Below are positions 44,135-53,911 of a stretch of DNA of 64,000 bases, in pieces. Position numbers and translations under genes: made by a program. The notes beneath the pieces were generated by a model, which saw nothing but the letters and a program-made list of their open reading frames with translations, was not told the origin of the DNA and did no database searches. Location: contig SVPE01000002.1 of assembly GCA_015066015.1 (NCBI GenBank), forward strand, positions 62,001-126,000, given 5' to 3'. Each line of letters starts with the position of its first letter. Position 1 is the stretch's first letter. The stretch comes from Oscillospiraceae bacterium. GTDB taxonomy: Bacteria; Bacillota; Clostridia; Oscillospirales; Acutalibacteraceae.

Positions 44135-46498
44135 TTATTTTTTGTGTTCAACAATAAGGTTGACCGCTTCGCACCATATCAGTCTCAGAATAACTATCAC
44201 TATCGGATTAAGGAAGGCAGGTATTTTGAGAATCGGTGAAAGCAGAAGAATCAGTATACTCATAAACTGGCCAAGCACCATAAGTGAACGGATAAGTTTA
44301 TCCGCAGAATTAAGGTTGTAGCAACCCATTATGAGGTGCATTATACTTCTCTTTTTCCTTGAGCAGAGAAGTCCCGTAGGAATCTGCTCCTCTATACTGC
44401 TGTTGAACTTGTCCATAACCTCGGTAGCCTTTGACGAAAGCACCTTTACCGATGAAATATCAAGTGAAAGCTTGGCTGAAACAATCTCCTCGTTAAGAAA
44501 TGCTTCCTTTGAAGACAGCATAAGCACAAGTCCCGTTTTATTAAAGTCACGTGAGTATCCCACAAGTGACGAAAGCACCTTGTAATTGACAAGGAAGGTT
44601 GCAGAAATTTCCCCGTCAACGGCAACATACATAACAAATCTGTTTTTTCCGTAAGCTCTTTCGTGCTCCTTTGACGGAACTGTAATTGAATGGTTAAGAA
44701 GCATCTGTCTGTTACCGACAAGAATCTTTCTGTCAAGAATCCAGGCAGAATATCCGAGTCTTTCCTCATATTGGAAATTTTCAACGGGAGGAAGCTTGAT
44801 ATTGAGCTTGCTCATAAAATTGTCGAAGCAGGGTGCAAGCACCGAGCCTGCCTCATTGAGGAGCATTGCTGCAAAGACTGCACTGTCATTCTGTGCAATT
44901 GAAGAAAGTGCAGATTTTCTGAATCTTGATATATCTGCAGCAAAAACATCCTTTGCATCAAGAACGAATCCGTCGGATGTACCAATATACTGCAAAGCCT
45001 CTCTGCCCGAAACACAGGCACCTTGTCTGAGCATATCCTTACCCTTGCTGAAGAAAACATATCTGTTCAGAGGGTCATACATTATCGGGAATGCCGCACA
45101 TACAGTAGCCGTAAAGGCAGAAATAAAGCTGATTCCCGTAAGCTGCGTAGCAAAGCATACAAGACCTACAACAAGTGACGACAAAAGCACGAGACTCATG
45201 GAAAAAACATAATACTTGTGTTCTTCTGCAGGGTCATAATCCGGTTCTTCAACCGCACTGTCAAGAAAAGCCTTTGCGCAGTAGAATATGTCAGGCTCTT
45301 CACCGTTTTCAACATTAGGAGCAAGAGGAGCGGTTTCGCCTTTTACGGGAATGCGCTGAAGCATTGAAAGGCTCTTGCTGTTAGCTGCCATAAGCAGCAT
45401 TCTGACTCTGTTTTTCAGCTTGAAGTAATAGGAGAAAGACCTCATAAAGCAGGCAAAAACCGCACAGACAGTATAGAGGCTTCCCGGCTGATTGAGTGCA
45501 AGCATAGCTACGTTGTGCACCAATACAAAAAAGCTGATTACGACAAGAGCAGTTTCAGGCACCGCCGAAAACCTCTTAATAGCAGCAAAGCTTCTTCTGA
45601 AGGCAGAAAAATTCATCACAACCAACGCTACAGAAACAACAACGCCTAAAACTGCATAAAATCTCTTTTCATAGAAAAACAGTGTCATTATCATCAGCAG
45701 TACGAAAAGTACGCCGTAAACAATCATTTTTGTTTTCTGTTTTTCAATCTGAGACTGTGCATACTTTCTTATTTCCGCACCTTTTTCTGCACCCTTGATG
45801 TTTCGCTCTTTTCTTAGCTGAGTATTTTCAATTTTTATCTGAGTAATCTCATCTTTTTCGAGATAAGCCTTTTCAACAGCCTCAAATATATCCTCGCCCT
45901 TTCTTGCTTTGACAGAATCGGCAAAGGCTCTTCCGCCCTTACCTACGGGAGCTGCTTCAATAATGGCCCTGTCCTCTTTGTCCTTAGAAAGCACGCGGAA
46001 ATTCTGCATAAAGCTTTTCCTGCTTTTATCAACAGGAATCTTTTTTGTCATATAGCGCAGACTGAAATGCCTTGTACGGCTGAGAGTATCCGTATTTGAC
46101 ACATCCTTTTTCTCAGGCGCTTCGGCAGCCTTCTTTTCCGGATCTTCAGTGTTTATAATCTGAGTCCTTCCGATATTTTCCGCATCAGAATCCGGCTTGG
46201 AGGCCTCCTTTTTATTACTGTTTATATCAATACCCAGAGTTGAGAAAAACTCATCTGCATCAAACTCAGGAAGTGCATACATATCATCTCCTGAGGATCT
46301 TGTCTCTTCAGTACCCGTTTTCTTCTCTGCAACAGGAGGAGTATAGGTCTTGACATCACCGTCATCCTCATCACTGAAGGCCTCTCTGAAGCCTTTTTTT
46401 TCCTCGTCGCTGAGCCGGGTATGAATGCGCTTTTTCTTATCTGCAGGGTTATAATTATGAAAATAATCCTTACCCGGAAGTTTTCTTTCTTTTGACAT
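44135..46498 (-). CDS. P-type-ATPase-like membrane protein lacking the canonical DKTGT motif
   Basis: MLRQGACVSGREALQYIGTSDGFVLDAKDVF aligns by eye with the xxxGxxxxxxxALExxxxxDxxxxDKTGTL region; later LGYSAWILDRKILVGNRQMLL and VMYVAVDGEISATFLV. Confidence 0.65.
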   Translation of the reverse strand: MSKERKLPGKDYFHNYNPADKKKRIHTRLSDEEKKGFREAFSDEDDGDVKTYTPPVAEKKTGTEETRSSGDDMYALPEFDADEFFSTLGIDINSNKKEASKPDSDAENIGRTQIINTEDPEKKAAEAPEKKDVSNTDTLSRTRHFSLRYMTKKIPVDKSRKSFMQNFRVLSKDKEDRAIIEAAPVGKGGRAFADSVKARKGEDIFEAVEKAYLEKDEITQIKIENTQLRKERNIKGAEKGAEIRKYAQSQIEKQKTKMIVYGVLFVLLMIMTLFFYEKRFYAVLGVVVSVALVVMNFSAFRRSFAAIKRFSAVPETALVVISFFVLVHNVAMLALNQPGSLYTVCAVFACFMRSFSYYFKLKNRVRMLLMAANSKSLSMLQRIPVKGETAPLAPNVENGEEPDIFYCAKAFLDSAVEEPDYDPAEEHKYYVFSMSLVLLSSLVVGLVCFATQLTGISFISAFTATVCAAFPIMYDPLNRYVFFSKGKDMLRQGACVSGREALQYIGTSDGFVLDAKDVFAADISRFRKSALSSIAQNDSAVFAAMLLNEAGSVLAPCFDNFMSKLNIKLPPVENFQYEERLGYSAWILDRKILVGNRQMLLNHSITVPSKEHERAYGKNRFVMYVAVDGEISATFLVNYKVLSSLVGYSRDFNKTGLVLMLSSKEAFLNEEIVSAKLSLDISSVKVLSSKATEVMDKFNSSIEEQIPTGLLCSRKKRSIMHLIMGCYNLNSADKLIRSLMVLGQFMSILILLLSPILKIPAFLNPIVIVILRLIWCEAVNLIVEHKK

Positions 46499-46537
46499 CT
46501 ATCTCATTCCTTTCGAAAGCAAAACAGCCTAATAGTT

Positions 46538-47347
46538 TTATTTTGCCTTGATGCCCAGACGCTGTCTTGCTACCTCATACATCAGTATGCTTGCCGCAAC
46601 AGAGGCATTGAGTGAAGTTATTTTTCCTCTCATGGGAAGCGACACAACAAAGTCGCTTTTTTCTTTTATAAGACGGCTTACGCCTCTGCCCTCCGAGCCG
46701 ACAACCAATAACACCGGACCGGAAAAATCGGTCTCGCACCAGTTACTTCCGTCCATATCTGCTGTATAAACCCAGAAGCCCTGCTTTTTGAGCTCATCGA
46801 TTTCAGATGCGAGATTTGACACCCTTGCAACAGGCACATATTCAACTGCACCTGCAGATGCCTTACCTACCGCCCATGTAAGGGAGGCATTTCGTCTTTT
46901 GGGGATTATAACACCATGAGCACCCGTTGTCTCCGCAGTACGGATAATTGCCCCAAGATTGTGCGGGTCCTCAAGCTCATCGCAAAGAATGATAAAAGGG
47001 TCCTCCCCTCTTTCCTTTGCAAGATTAAGCATATCCTCAACGGTAGAATATTCGTGGACTGCAGCCCAAGCGGCAACACCCTGATGATTGCCCTGACCGC
47101 AAAGAAAGTCCAACTTCTTTTTATCAACCTCTTTTATGACAATTCCCTTTTCGCGGCACTCGGCAAGAATTCTTCCTACAGAGCCGTTTCTTTCGCCCTT
47201 AAGCACAAGCAGTGTGTCAATTGCACGATTGCTTCTGAGTGCCTCACTTACCGCGTTGCGACCTATAATAAGATCGTTGTTTTTTTCTTCCCGATCATTT
47301 GTTTTGTTCTTTTCAAAACTCTCTTCGCGAGTCTTTTTTCTTTCCAT
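46538..47347 (-). CDS. rlmB: 23S rRNA (guanosine-2'-O)-methyltransferase RlmB (TrmH family)
   Basis: IIGRNAVSEALRSNRAIDTLLV, DPHNLGAIIRTAETTGAHGVI, GSEGRGVSRL, SLNASVAASILMYE; ATG at 47347 with SD. Confidence 0.94.
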   Translation of the reverse strand: MERKKTREESFEKNKTNDREEKNNDLIIGRNAVSEALRSNRAIDTLLVLKGERNGSVGRILAECREKGIVIKEVDKKKLDFLCGQGNHQGVAAWAAVHEYSTVEDMLNLAKERGEDPFIILCDELEDPHNLGAIIRTAETTGAHGVIIPKRRNASLTWAVGKASAGAVEYVPVARVSNLASEIDELKKQGFWVYTADMDGSNWCETDFSGPVLLVVGSEGRGVSRLIKEKSDFVVSLPMRGKITSLNASVAASILMYEVARQRLGIKAK

Positions 47348-47559
47348 TAATATATCCTCCGGAACTATATTTACAAACAGACATAATAACTCAATATAAT
47401 CATTTGAAATTATATCACAGCAAATCCGAATCTTATTTCTTATATAGAATATTATCAACCTTACATCTTCTTAAAACAAAAAATATTTTCATATTGAAAT
47501 TTCCATTAAAATCTAATATAATATATGAGGCTGAATATGACTGACAAGGAGTTTTTGTT

Positions 47560-48162
47560 TTGATTTTTAAAAAGAAATTCGAAAATACAGGCACATACGA
47601 ATATCTCATTGCCGGACTCGGCAACCCGGGAAAACAATATGAAACCACCCGTCACAATGCCGGATTTATCTGTCTTGATGTCATAAGTGAAAAATACGGC
47701 TTTAAAATCGACCGTCTGAAATTCAAATCCCTTATAGGTGAAGGAAGAATAAATGGGCATCGTTGCCTTTTTATCAAGCCTCAGACTTTTATGAATTTAA
47801 GCGGAGAGGCAGTCCGTGATGCAGCGGAATTCTACAAAATAAAGCCTGAAAATATCATCGTTATTTTCGATGATATAAGCCTTGACCCGGGCAAAGTCAG
47901 AATCCGCAGAAAAGGCTCTGACGGCGGACACAACGGTATGAAAAACATTATATACCACCTGAAGAGTGATACAATCCCCCGCATCAAGGTAGGCGTAGGT
48001 GCAAAACCGAACCCTGAATACGACCTTGCAGATTGGGTGCTTTCCCGATTCACAAAGGACGAAGCTGAAAAAATAAAAGCCGCCGCAGAAAAAACTGCAA
48101 CGGCACTTGAGCTTATGGTTGAAGGCGACATTGACGCAGCCATGAGCAAGGTTAATTCTTAA
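47560..48162 (+). CDS. pth: Peptidyl-tRNA hydrolase
   Basis: LIAGLGNPGKQYETTRHNAGFICLD, PQTFMNLSGEAV, GSDGGHNGMKNII. Confidence 0.96.
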   Translation: MIFKKKFENTGTYEYLIAGLGNPGKQYETTRHNAGFICLDVISEKYGFKIDRLKFKSLIGEGRINGHRCLFIKPQTFMNLSGEAVRDAAEFYKIKPENIIVIFDDISLDPGKVRIRRKGSDGGHNGMKNIIYHLKSDTIPRIKVGVGAKPNPEYDLADWVLSRFTKDEAEKIKAAAEKTATALELMVEGDIDAAMSKVNS

Positions 48163-48216
48163 ATCAACAGCAAAAAAATTGAGGAGACTTTCCGGTCTCC
48201 TCCTTTTTTTGTTCAA

Positions 48217-48345
48217 TTATGCTTCGGGAGTAGCAGCGTCATCGCCTTCAGTTTCATCCTTCGGGGGGAAGAGCTCTGAGAAGAACTTCTTGATGATGTT
48301 AAGAACTTCCATAATTGTGTCAAAAACTTTCTGTAATGCGTCCAT
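48217..48345 (-). CDS. Microprotein, 42 aa, amphipathic helix with acidic tail
   Basis: GGAGGTAATATC-ATG; MDALQKVFDTIMEVLNIIKKFFSELFPPKDETEGDDAATPEA. Confidence 0.7.
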   Translation of the reverse strand: MDALQKVFDTIMEVLNIIKKFFSELFPPKDETEGDDAATPEA

Positions 48346-48516
48346 GATATTACCTCCATAAAATACTTTGAGTTTTCTGCGGATATTTCCGTGTAAATAT
48401 GATAACAGATTTTGTATTTTTTGTCAAGGAAAATAAGTTTTATAATAAATTCTAATTAAATGCACAACAGTTTGTAACTTTACTTCAAAATTAATTAATA
48501 TTTTTCAGACACAAAA

Positions 48517-50262
48517 TTAAATTTTGTACTTTTCCGAGAATTCCTCATACCTTGTATCGTAATCGTTCTCGCCCTTACGCACCTTTTTGAGGTACTTATG
48601 AATAGCCATATCGTGGGCTCCGTTCATTTCAAGCACAAGGCCTGCAATGTTTGAGCAATGGTCTGAGATTCTTTCGAAATTTCTGAGAAGGTCGCTGAGA
48701 ACGAAGCCTAACTCGACTGTACATTCACCCTTCTGCAGGCGCTTGATGTGACGAGCCTTGAGAACATCCTGAAGGTCGTCAACAACCTGCTCAAGAGGCT
48801 CGACAAGCTTAGCCTTTTCATAGTCGTTTTCAGTAAATGCTGCATATGAAAGGTCGATAATCTCACTTACTGCACCAATCATCTGACCGAGCTCCTGTCT
48901 GCATTCATCCGAGAACACAAGCTTTTTCTCGTCAACCTCCTGAGCTGATTCGAGAATGTTTACAGCGTGGTCGGCGATTCTTTCAATATCACCGATAACA
49001 TGAAGAAGCATTGATGCCTGCTCGCTATCCTCATCTGTCATTTCGTGAGCAGAAACCTTAACAAGATAGGTTCCGAGCTTGTCCTCGTATTTGTCGGTTT
49101 TCTTTTCTGCCCTGATGACGGCATCGCCGATTTTTTCATCATAGGAATTACTGATAAGCGAAATTGCATTTTTAATGCTTTCAGCCGCAATTTCAGCCAT
49201 TGACATAGTCACGCTGCGGCATCTTTCAACAGCGACGGCAGGGGTTGCAAGAAGACGCTCGTCAAGCATTTCGTACTTTTCCTTTTCGTCTGTGTCCCTG
49301 ATACTCTTTATTGCCATCTTTTCGAGAAGGCCGAGCATCGGAGACCACATAAGCACACAGAATACCTTATATGCTGTATTTACGATAGCGATACCGACCT
49401 CGTTTGCGGTATTGTCGAAGAAATCGAACTTGAAAATCGCATTTGCACCATAGAAGAGAACAAGTGCAACAATTGTACCGAAGATATTGAAATAAAGGTG
49501 TACAAGAGTGGCACGCTTTGCATTTTTATTAGCTCCGATTGAGGATAAGACAGCTGTGATACAAGTACCGATAGCCATACCCATAACGACGGGAATTACC
49601 GTACCGAAGGTAATTGCACCGGTTGTAGAAATAGCCTGAAGGATACCTACAGAAGCTGAAGAGGACTGAATAATGGCAGTAAGAATCGCACCGGCAAGAA
49701 CACCGAGAACGGGATTTGAGAAAAGAGTGAGAATGTTTGTAAATTCGGGAACCTCTTTAAGCCCCGAAACGGCATCGGACATAGTCTCCATACCTGTCAT
49801 AAGGGTTGCAAAGCCGAGAAGAATCATTGCCGTGTCCTTGCTCTTGTTCTTTTTGCTGAACATAAGAAGGTAAATACCGATAAGTGCAAGCACGGGAACG
49901 AATGAATCCGGCTTCAGCAGATCCATAAATCCGCCGCCCTTGATAGCAGTAAGAGAGAGAATCCAACTGGTAACGGTGGTACCTACGTTAGCACCCATAA
50001 TAGGTCCGACCGCCTGATGAAGGGTCATAAGACCTGAGTTGACAAAACCGACAACCATAACCGTTGTGGCAGAGGATGACTGTATAATTGACGTTACAAC
50101 AAGGCCAAGAAGAAAACCCTTCGCAGGATTATCTGTCATTTTTCCGAGAACAGCCTTTAGCTGACCGCCTGCCTTCTTTTCCAGAGATGAGCCCATTATG
50201 TTCATACCGAAAAGGAAAAGAGCAAGACCTCCTACCAACGAGAGAATATCAAACAAGTCCAT
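48517..50262 (-). CDS. Na/Pi cotransporter family protein with PhoU-like C terminus
   Basis: GLALFLFGMNIMGSSLEKKAGGQLK, two QSSSATTV/QSSSASVG repeats, PhoU-like helical region. Confidence 0.93.
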   Translation of the reverse strand: MDLFDILSLVGGLALFLFGMNIMGSSLEKKAGGQLKAVLGKMTDNPAKGFLLGLVVTSIIQSSSATTVMVVGFVNSGLMTLHQAVGPIMGANVGTTVTSWILSLTAIKGGGFMDLLKPDSFVPVLALIGIYLLMFSKKNKSKDTAMILLGFATLMTGMETMSDAVSGLKEVPEFTNILTLFSNPVLGVLAGAILTAIIQSSSASVGILQAISTTGAITFGTVIPVVMGMAIGTCITAVLSSIGANKNAKRATLVHLYFNIFGTIVALVLFYGANAIFKFDFFDNTANEVGIAIVNTAYKVFCVLMWSPMLGLLEKMAIKSIRDTDEKEKYEMLDERLLATPAVAVERCRSVTMSMAEIAAESIKNAISLISNSYDEKIGDAVIRAEKKTDKYEDKLGTYLVKVSAHEMTDEDSEQASMLLHVIGDIERIADHAVNILESAQEVDEKKLVFSDECRQELGQMIGAVSEIIDLSYAAFTENDYEKAKLVEPLEQVVDDLQDVLKARHIKRLQKGECTVELGFVLSDLLRNFERISDHCSNIAGLVLEMNGAHDMAIHKYLKKVRKGENDYDTRYEEFSEKYKI

Positions 50263-50558
50263 AACAAATTCTCCAATTCACACGTATTATATTATGTATT
50301 TTTATACATTAAATTTATAATAGCAAAAAAACTTACAAAAACGCAATAGCAAAATAAAAATTTATGAAAAGTGCTTGCCTTTGATAACATTGTGAACAAA
50401 ATTTATACTAAATAAACAAGACACACAGCATCACCGACATGTCAAAAAAGTGTTGAAAAAGCAATTAAAAAAATTTGTAAAAAAAACAAAAAAAGACTTG
50501 ACAACGATGTTTTGTTGTGATATTATATTCGAGCGTTGAACGAGACGCAAGCACACAC

Positions 50559-50634
50559 GCTGGTGTAGCTCAGTTGGTAGAGCAGCTGATTTGTAATCAG
50601 CAGGTCGGGGGTTCGAGTCCGTCCACCAGCTCCA
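50559..50634 (+). tRNA. tRNA-Thr (TGT)
   Basis: GCTGGTGTAGCTCAGTTGGTAGAGCAGCTGATTTGTAATCAGCAGG...CACCAGCTCCA cloverleaf. Confidence 0.97.
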
Positions 50635-50642
50635 GAATATAT

Positions 50643-50727
<85 letters not shown>

Positions 50728-50728
50728 G

Positions 50729-50757
50729 AAATCGACAAGTTTTGACTTGTCGATTTT
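50729..50757 (+). terminator. Intrinsic terminator of the tRNA unit
   Basis: AATCGACAAG-TTTTGA-CTTGTCGATT TTT. Confidence 0.85.
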
Positions 50758-50759
50758 TC

Positions 50760-50935
50760 ATTTATGTCCGCAGGACATAACTTCATTCAGCGGCACCTCG
50801 GACGCTGACTTCATTACGGTTGTTAAGCCGTACTTCATTTAGCGGACAGAAACGAACGAAGTTGCCTTAAGGCAAATGAAGAGACGCTGTCAATGAAGTG
50901 CCCTTCCGGGCAATGAAATCCCTTATGAACATCCG
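50760..50935. repeat. Array of short hairpins separated by ACTTCATT / AATGAAGT linkers
   Basis: Recurrent ACTTCATT between TTATGTCC/GGACATAA, CAGCG/CGCTG and ACGG/CCGT stems, then AATGAAG in opposite orientation around TGCCCttccGGGCA. Confidence 0.65.
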
Positions 50936-51112
50936 TACCATAAGCAAATAATCCGAAACTATTGCCAATCGGCGATTGCTTCGGATTTTTTGTTTATATA
51001 TGTTATTATGATTTCGGCAGTGGCTTCGCCGTGAGAGTGGATCTCTGACAACAAAGAAAGAACCAAGGTTAGAAATAGCCTTGGTTCTTTTATTCGGTAT
51101 TATTTTTTGTGA

Positions 51113-52870
51113 TTATCCGTTGACGGCATTGTCAAGTGAGCCGGGATTTTCGTTTGTAAGATTAACAAGGAACTTGAGCATTGCTGTGAGCCAGCGGAAG
51201 AAAGCCATAAGCTTTGTGACTACGGAAGGCTTATTTGTTTTTGTGTCTTCTGATGTGTCGTTCCAGTTGCTTACATTTGCGTTTTCTTCGGTCATCTTTT
51301 CAACTCTTGATGTTTCGGCATCTTCACGGCCCGTGTCGGGATCAACCTCACCTGTGCCGGGGATACGGACAACGAACTGGGGAAGGTCGGGGTCTGAATT
51401 TACAGTGAAGTTGTCATTAGCGGCAAAAGCCTCAATAACCTTATAGTCATAAGCCCATGCGTTGTGAGGCATATTCTTTTCGAACCATACGGAATCCTTG
51501 AAAAGACTTGTTGAAGCGTCAATCTGCTTGTCGGGTGAGATATATTTGTCGGTTCCGTTTGCAACGGCATCCTGAATGTAAGAATCGGGAAGCACGTCAT
51601 ATACACTCTTGGCAACTGTTGCACCGAATGAAGCGTGCTCAAGATCTGCCATTTCGTCGGAAAGCTGATCCTGACTTTTTACAAAGGGATACATCTGAAC
51701 CCCGTACTTGGCTGTTGCACCGAAGTGAATGCCTTTTTCCTGACAAGCCTCAATGATATCTTCCTTGCAATTACCTGTCTGCTTAAAGTAGTCCTCAATC
51801 TTTGCGATAACGCCTGCATATTCTGTGCGGTATTCGCTGCCTTCAGGACCGAATACAAAGTTGATTGCTTCGTCAAGGCGTTCGGGCTGAATAATTGTCC
51901 AGTAGCCGGGCATTGTGCCGTAGAAGGCGATAATGAGCATAGGAACAAGAACCTCATATACCTTCTGGTAAATATCGTCAATTGTCTGACCGAGCATATC
52001 AACAATACCGAGCTGTACAAAAAGATCAAGTGTTGTAACAATTACCTCATTGATAACGGGAGAAACATCAATCATACCGGCGATGGTATCTGCATCAGCG
52101 TCGATATATTCGTCTGCAAATCTTTGAAGTCCCTTTGCATCAATTTCGATGTCACCGCAGAAAACGTCAGTAAGAATAGCGGTGCTGTTACCGACTGTTG
52201 AGTTGAAAAATACGTTTTTGACATAACCCTCATCTCCGTATTCTTCAAGGTAAGCGAGAACATATGAGCCGCCGAGACAGTTGCCTGCAAGAGTAACCTT
52301 TCTGCCGCCGTTAGCTTTGCTTACATTTTTGATGTATGTGTGAAGAAGGTCAACGATTCTTACAGTTTCACCGTAGGGGATATCGTAGGGTGAAAGACGC
52401 CAGTCATAATAGAATGTGTAGTCCGTAGCACCGTATTTAGCCTGGTATCTGCGGTCAACATTACAGCTTGTTCTGTTTGAATTCAAGCTTGAAGAGCTGA
52501 TGCCTGAGCTGTTGCGGGGAGAACCGTTTTCGTCAAGAACAACGTCTGCCATAATGGGTGAAAGCTCTTCATAACAAACCTTGTAGTAGTTATCCCATTT
52601 ATCAAAAAGAAGACCCTCTGTAAGAAACGGAATAAGAATGTTCTTTGCGGTTTCACCGATTTTTCCGTCGAAATCACTTGCACCTATGGGCCAGATTTCT
52701 GTTTCGTTGCCGTTTTCGTCTCTGTTGACCAGTTCAACACCGTCACCTCTGAGAATAACGACAGGTGTGTCGTTTGCATCTACCGCACAGGCAGCAGGTG
52801 CCATAATTGAAAGAGAGAGAATTACAGTAAGAATAATCGCAATAAACTTTTTCATTATATCTACCTCCAC
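51113..52870 (-). CDS. Secreted LCAT/lipase-like alpha/beta hydrolase with Cys at the nucleophile elbow
   Basis: Signal peptide MKKFIAIILTVILSLSIMAPAACA; VTLAGNCLGGSYVLAYLEEYG in place of GxSxG. Confidence 0.7.
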   Translation of the reverse strand: MEVDIMKKFIAIILTVILSLSIMAPAACAVDANDTPVVILRGDGVELVNRDENGNETEIWPIGASDFDGKIGETAKNILIPFLTEGLLFDKWDNYYKVCYEELSPIMADVVLDENGSPRNSSGISSSSLNSNRTSCNVDRRYQAKYGATDYTFYYDWRLSPYDIPYGETVRIVDLLHTYIKNVSKANGGRKVTLAGNCLGGSYVLAYLEEYGDEGYVKNVFFNSTVGNSTAILTDVFCGDIEIDAKGLQRFADEYIDADADTIAGMIDVSPVINEVIVTTLDLFVQLGIVDMLGQTIDDIYQKVYEVLVPMLIIAFYGTMPGYWTIIQPERLDEAINFVFGPEGSEYRTEYAGVIAKIEDYFKQTGNCKEDIIEACQEKGIHFGATAKYGVQMYPFVKSQDQLSDEMADLEHASFGATVAKSVYDVLPDSYIQDAVANGTDKYISPDKQIDASTSLFKDSVWFEKNMPHNAWAYDYKVIEAFAANDNFTVNSDPDLPQFVVRIPGTGEVDPDTGREDAETSRVEKMTEENANVSNWNDTSEDTKTNKPSVVTKLMAFFRWLTAMLKFLVNLTNENPGSLDNAVNG

Positions 52871-53131
52871 TTTTTAATCAATTAATTATATCATGGGTTT
52901 ATACATAGTTTCAATGGTATTGTTAAAAAATATTTAACAAAATTAAGAACGAATTAACAGCATTATCTATAAAAAACAGACCTCCTTTTCAAACGGCGAA
53001 TACAATTCTCCTTTTTTCGTGATGAACGGCACAGGTAAATATTGTTTTTTGCCCGACGTAAGATTTTTGTTGATAAAGCGGCTGAAAAACAATATAATCA
53101 AAAGTAAGAAAACATAAACGAAGGAAAAATT

Positions 53132-53377
53132 ATGGCTTTTTGTGTGAAATGCGGAAAAGAAATAGAAGAAGGAAACGTAGTGTGCTTTGAATGTGCGGCT
53201 GCAGAGCTTCCCGCTCAGCCTGAAGCAGCACCCGTGAATAATCAACCCTACGGACAGCAGCCTTACGGACAACAGCCTTACGGTCAGCCCTATAATCCTT
53301 ATGGCATGCCGATGCCCGAGGATAAGGCAAACGAATGCAAAACGGTGCAGCCCTTCGTGGGTGCACTTTTTTGTTAA
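53132..53377 (+). CDS. Zinc-ribbon protein with PYGQQ repeats, probably C-terminally truncated
   Basis: MAFCVKCGKEIEEGNVVCFECAA, PYGQQPYGQQPYGQPYNPYG; ends abruptly at a hairpin plus T run. Confidence 0.5.
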   Translation: MAFCVKCGKEIEEGNVVCFECAAAELPAQPEAAPVNNQPYGQQPYGQQPYGQPYNPYGMPMPEDKANECKTVQPFVGALFC

Positions 53378-53521
53378 AAAACTGTAATAAATATTTCCCT
53401 TATCTGCCGAGTATTATTGTTTTGCGGGCTTAGAGTGACGAGCGTATTTTGAACCTTGCCCTAAAGCGTAAATTTACACGGCTTTTCGTCGATTCGGATT
53501 AGAAAGGCGGCAGTCCACCAG

Positions 53522-53632
53522 AAAAAGCACTTCGAAAGAAGTGCTTTTTAGTTTTATTCGCCTTCGGCGAGTAATATTGCTTCGCAGTGTTATTGTGCTT
53601 CGCACAGTGTTATTCGCTTCGCGAGTTTGTCG
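53522..53632. repeat. Array of micro-hairpins with CTTCG-type loops and GTGTTATT linkers
   Basis: CGCCTTCGGCG, TGCTTCGCA, GTGCTTCGCAC, CGCTTCGCG separated by GTGTTATT-like spacers. Confidence 0.65.
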
Positions 53633-53911
53633 GCAAATAAAATATAACTTCAAAATATTCCGCACTGTTATTCATACCAGTAATCCTCGTACGATAAGTA
53701 CGGGAAGTTCTACTTTTCACTATTACCTCTTCACTCTCACTTTTCTCTTAAACACTCCGCTTTTTGAAAGTAAAAAGTAATAGTAAGCAGAATCCACCAA
53801 AGGCACAATATCACCAAAACCTCTGTGAATATGGATTCCGAACGGCAGAAGTACACCATATCTTGTTTAATTCTTACTTTTATGTTATATTAAAATAAGG
53901 GGGCATTTAAT

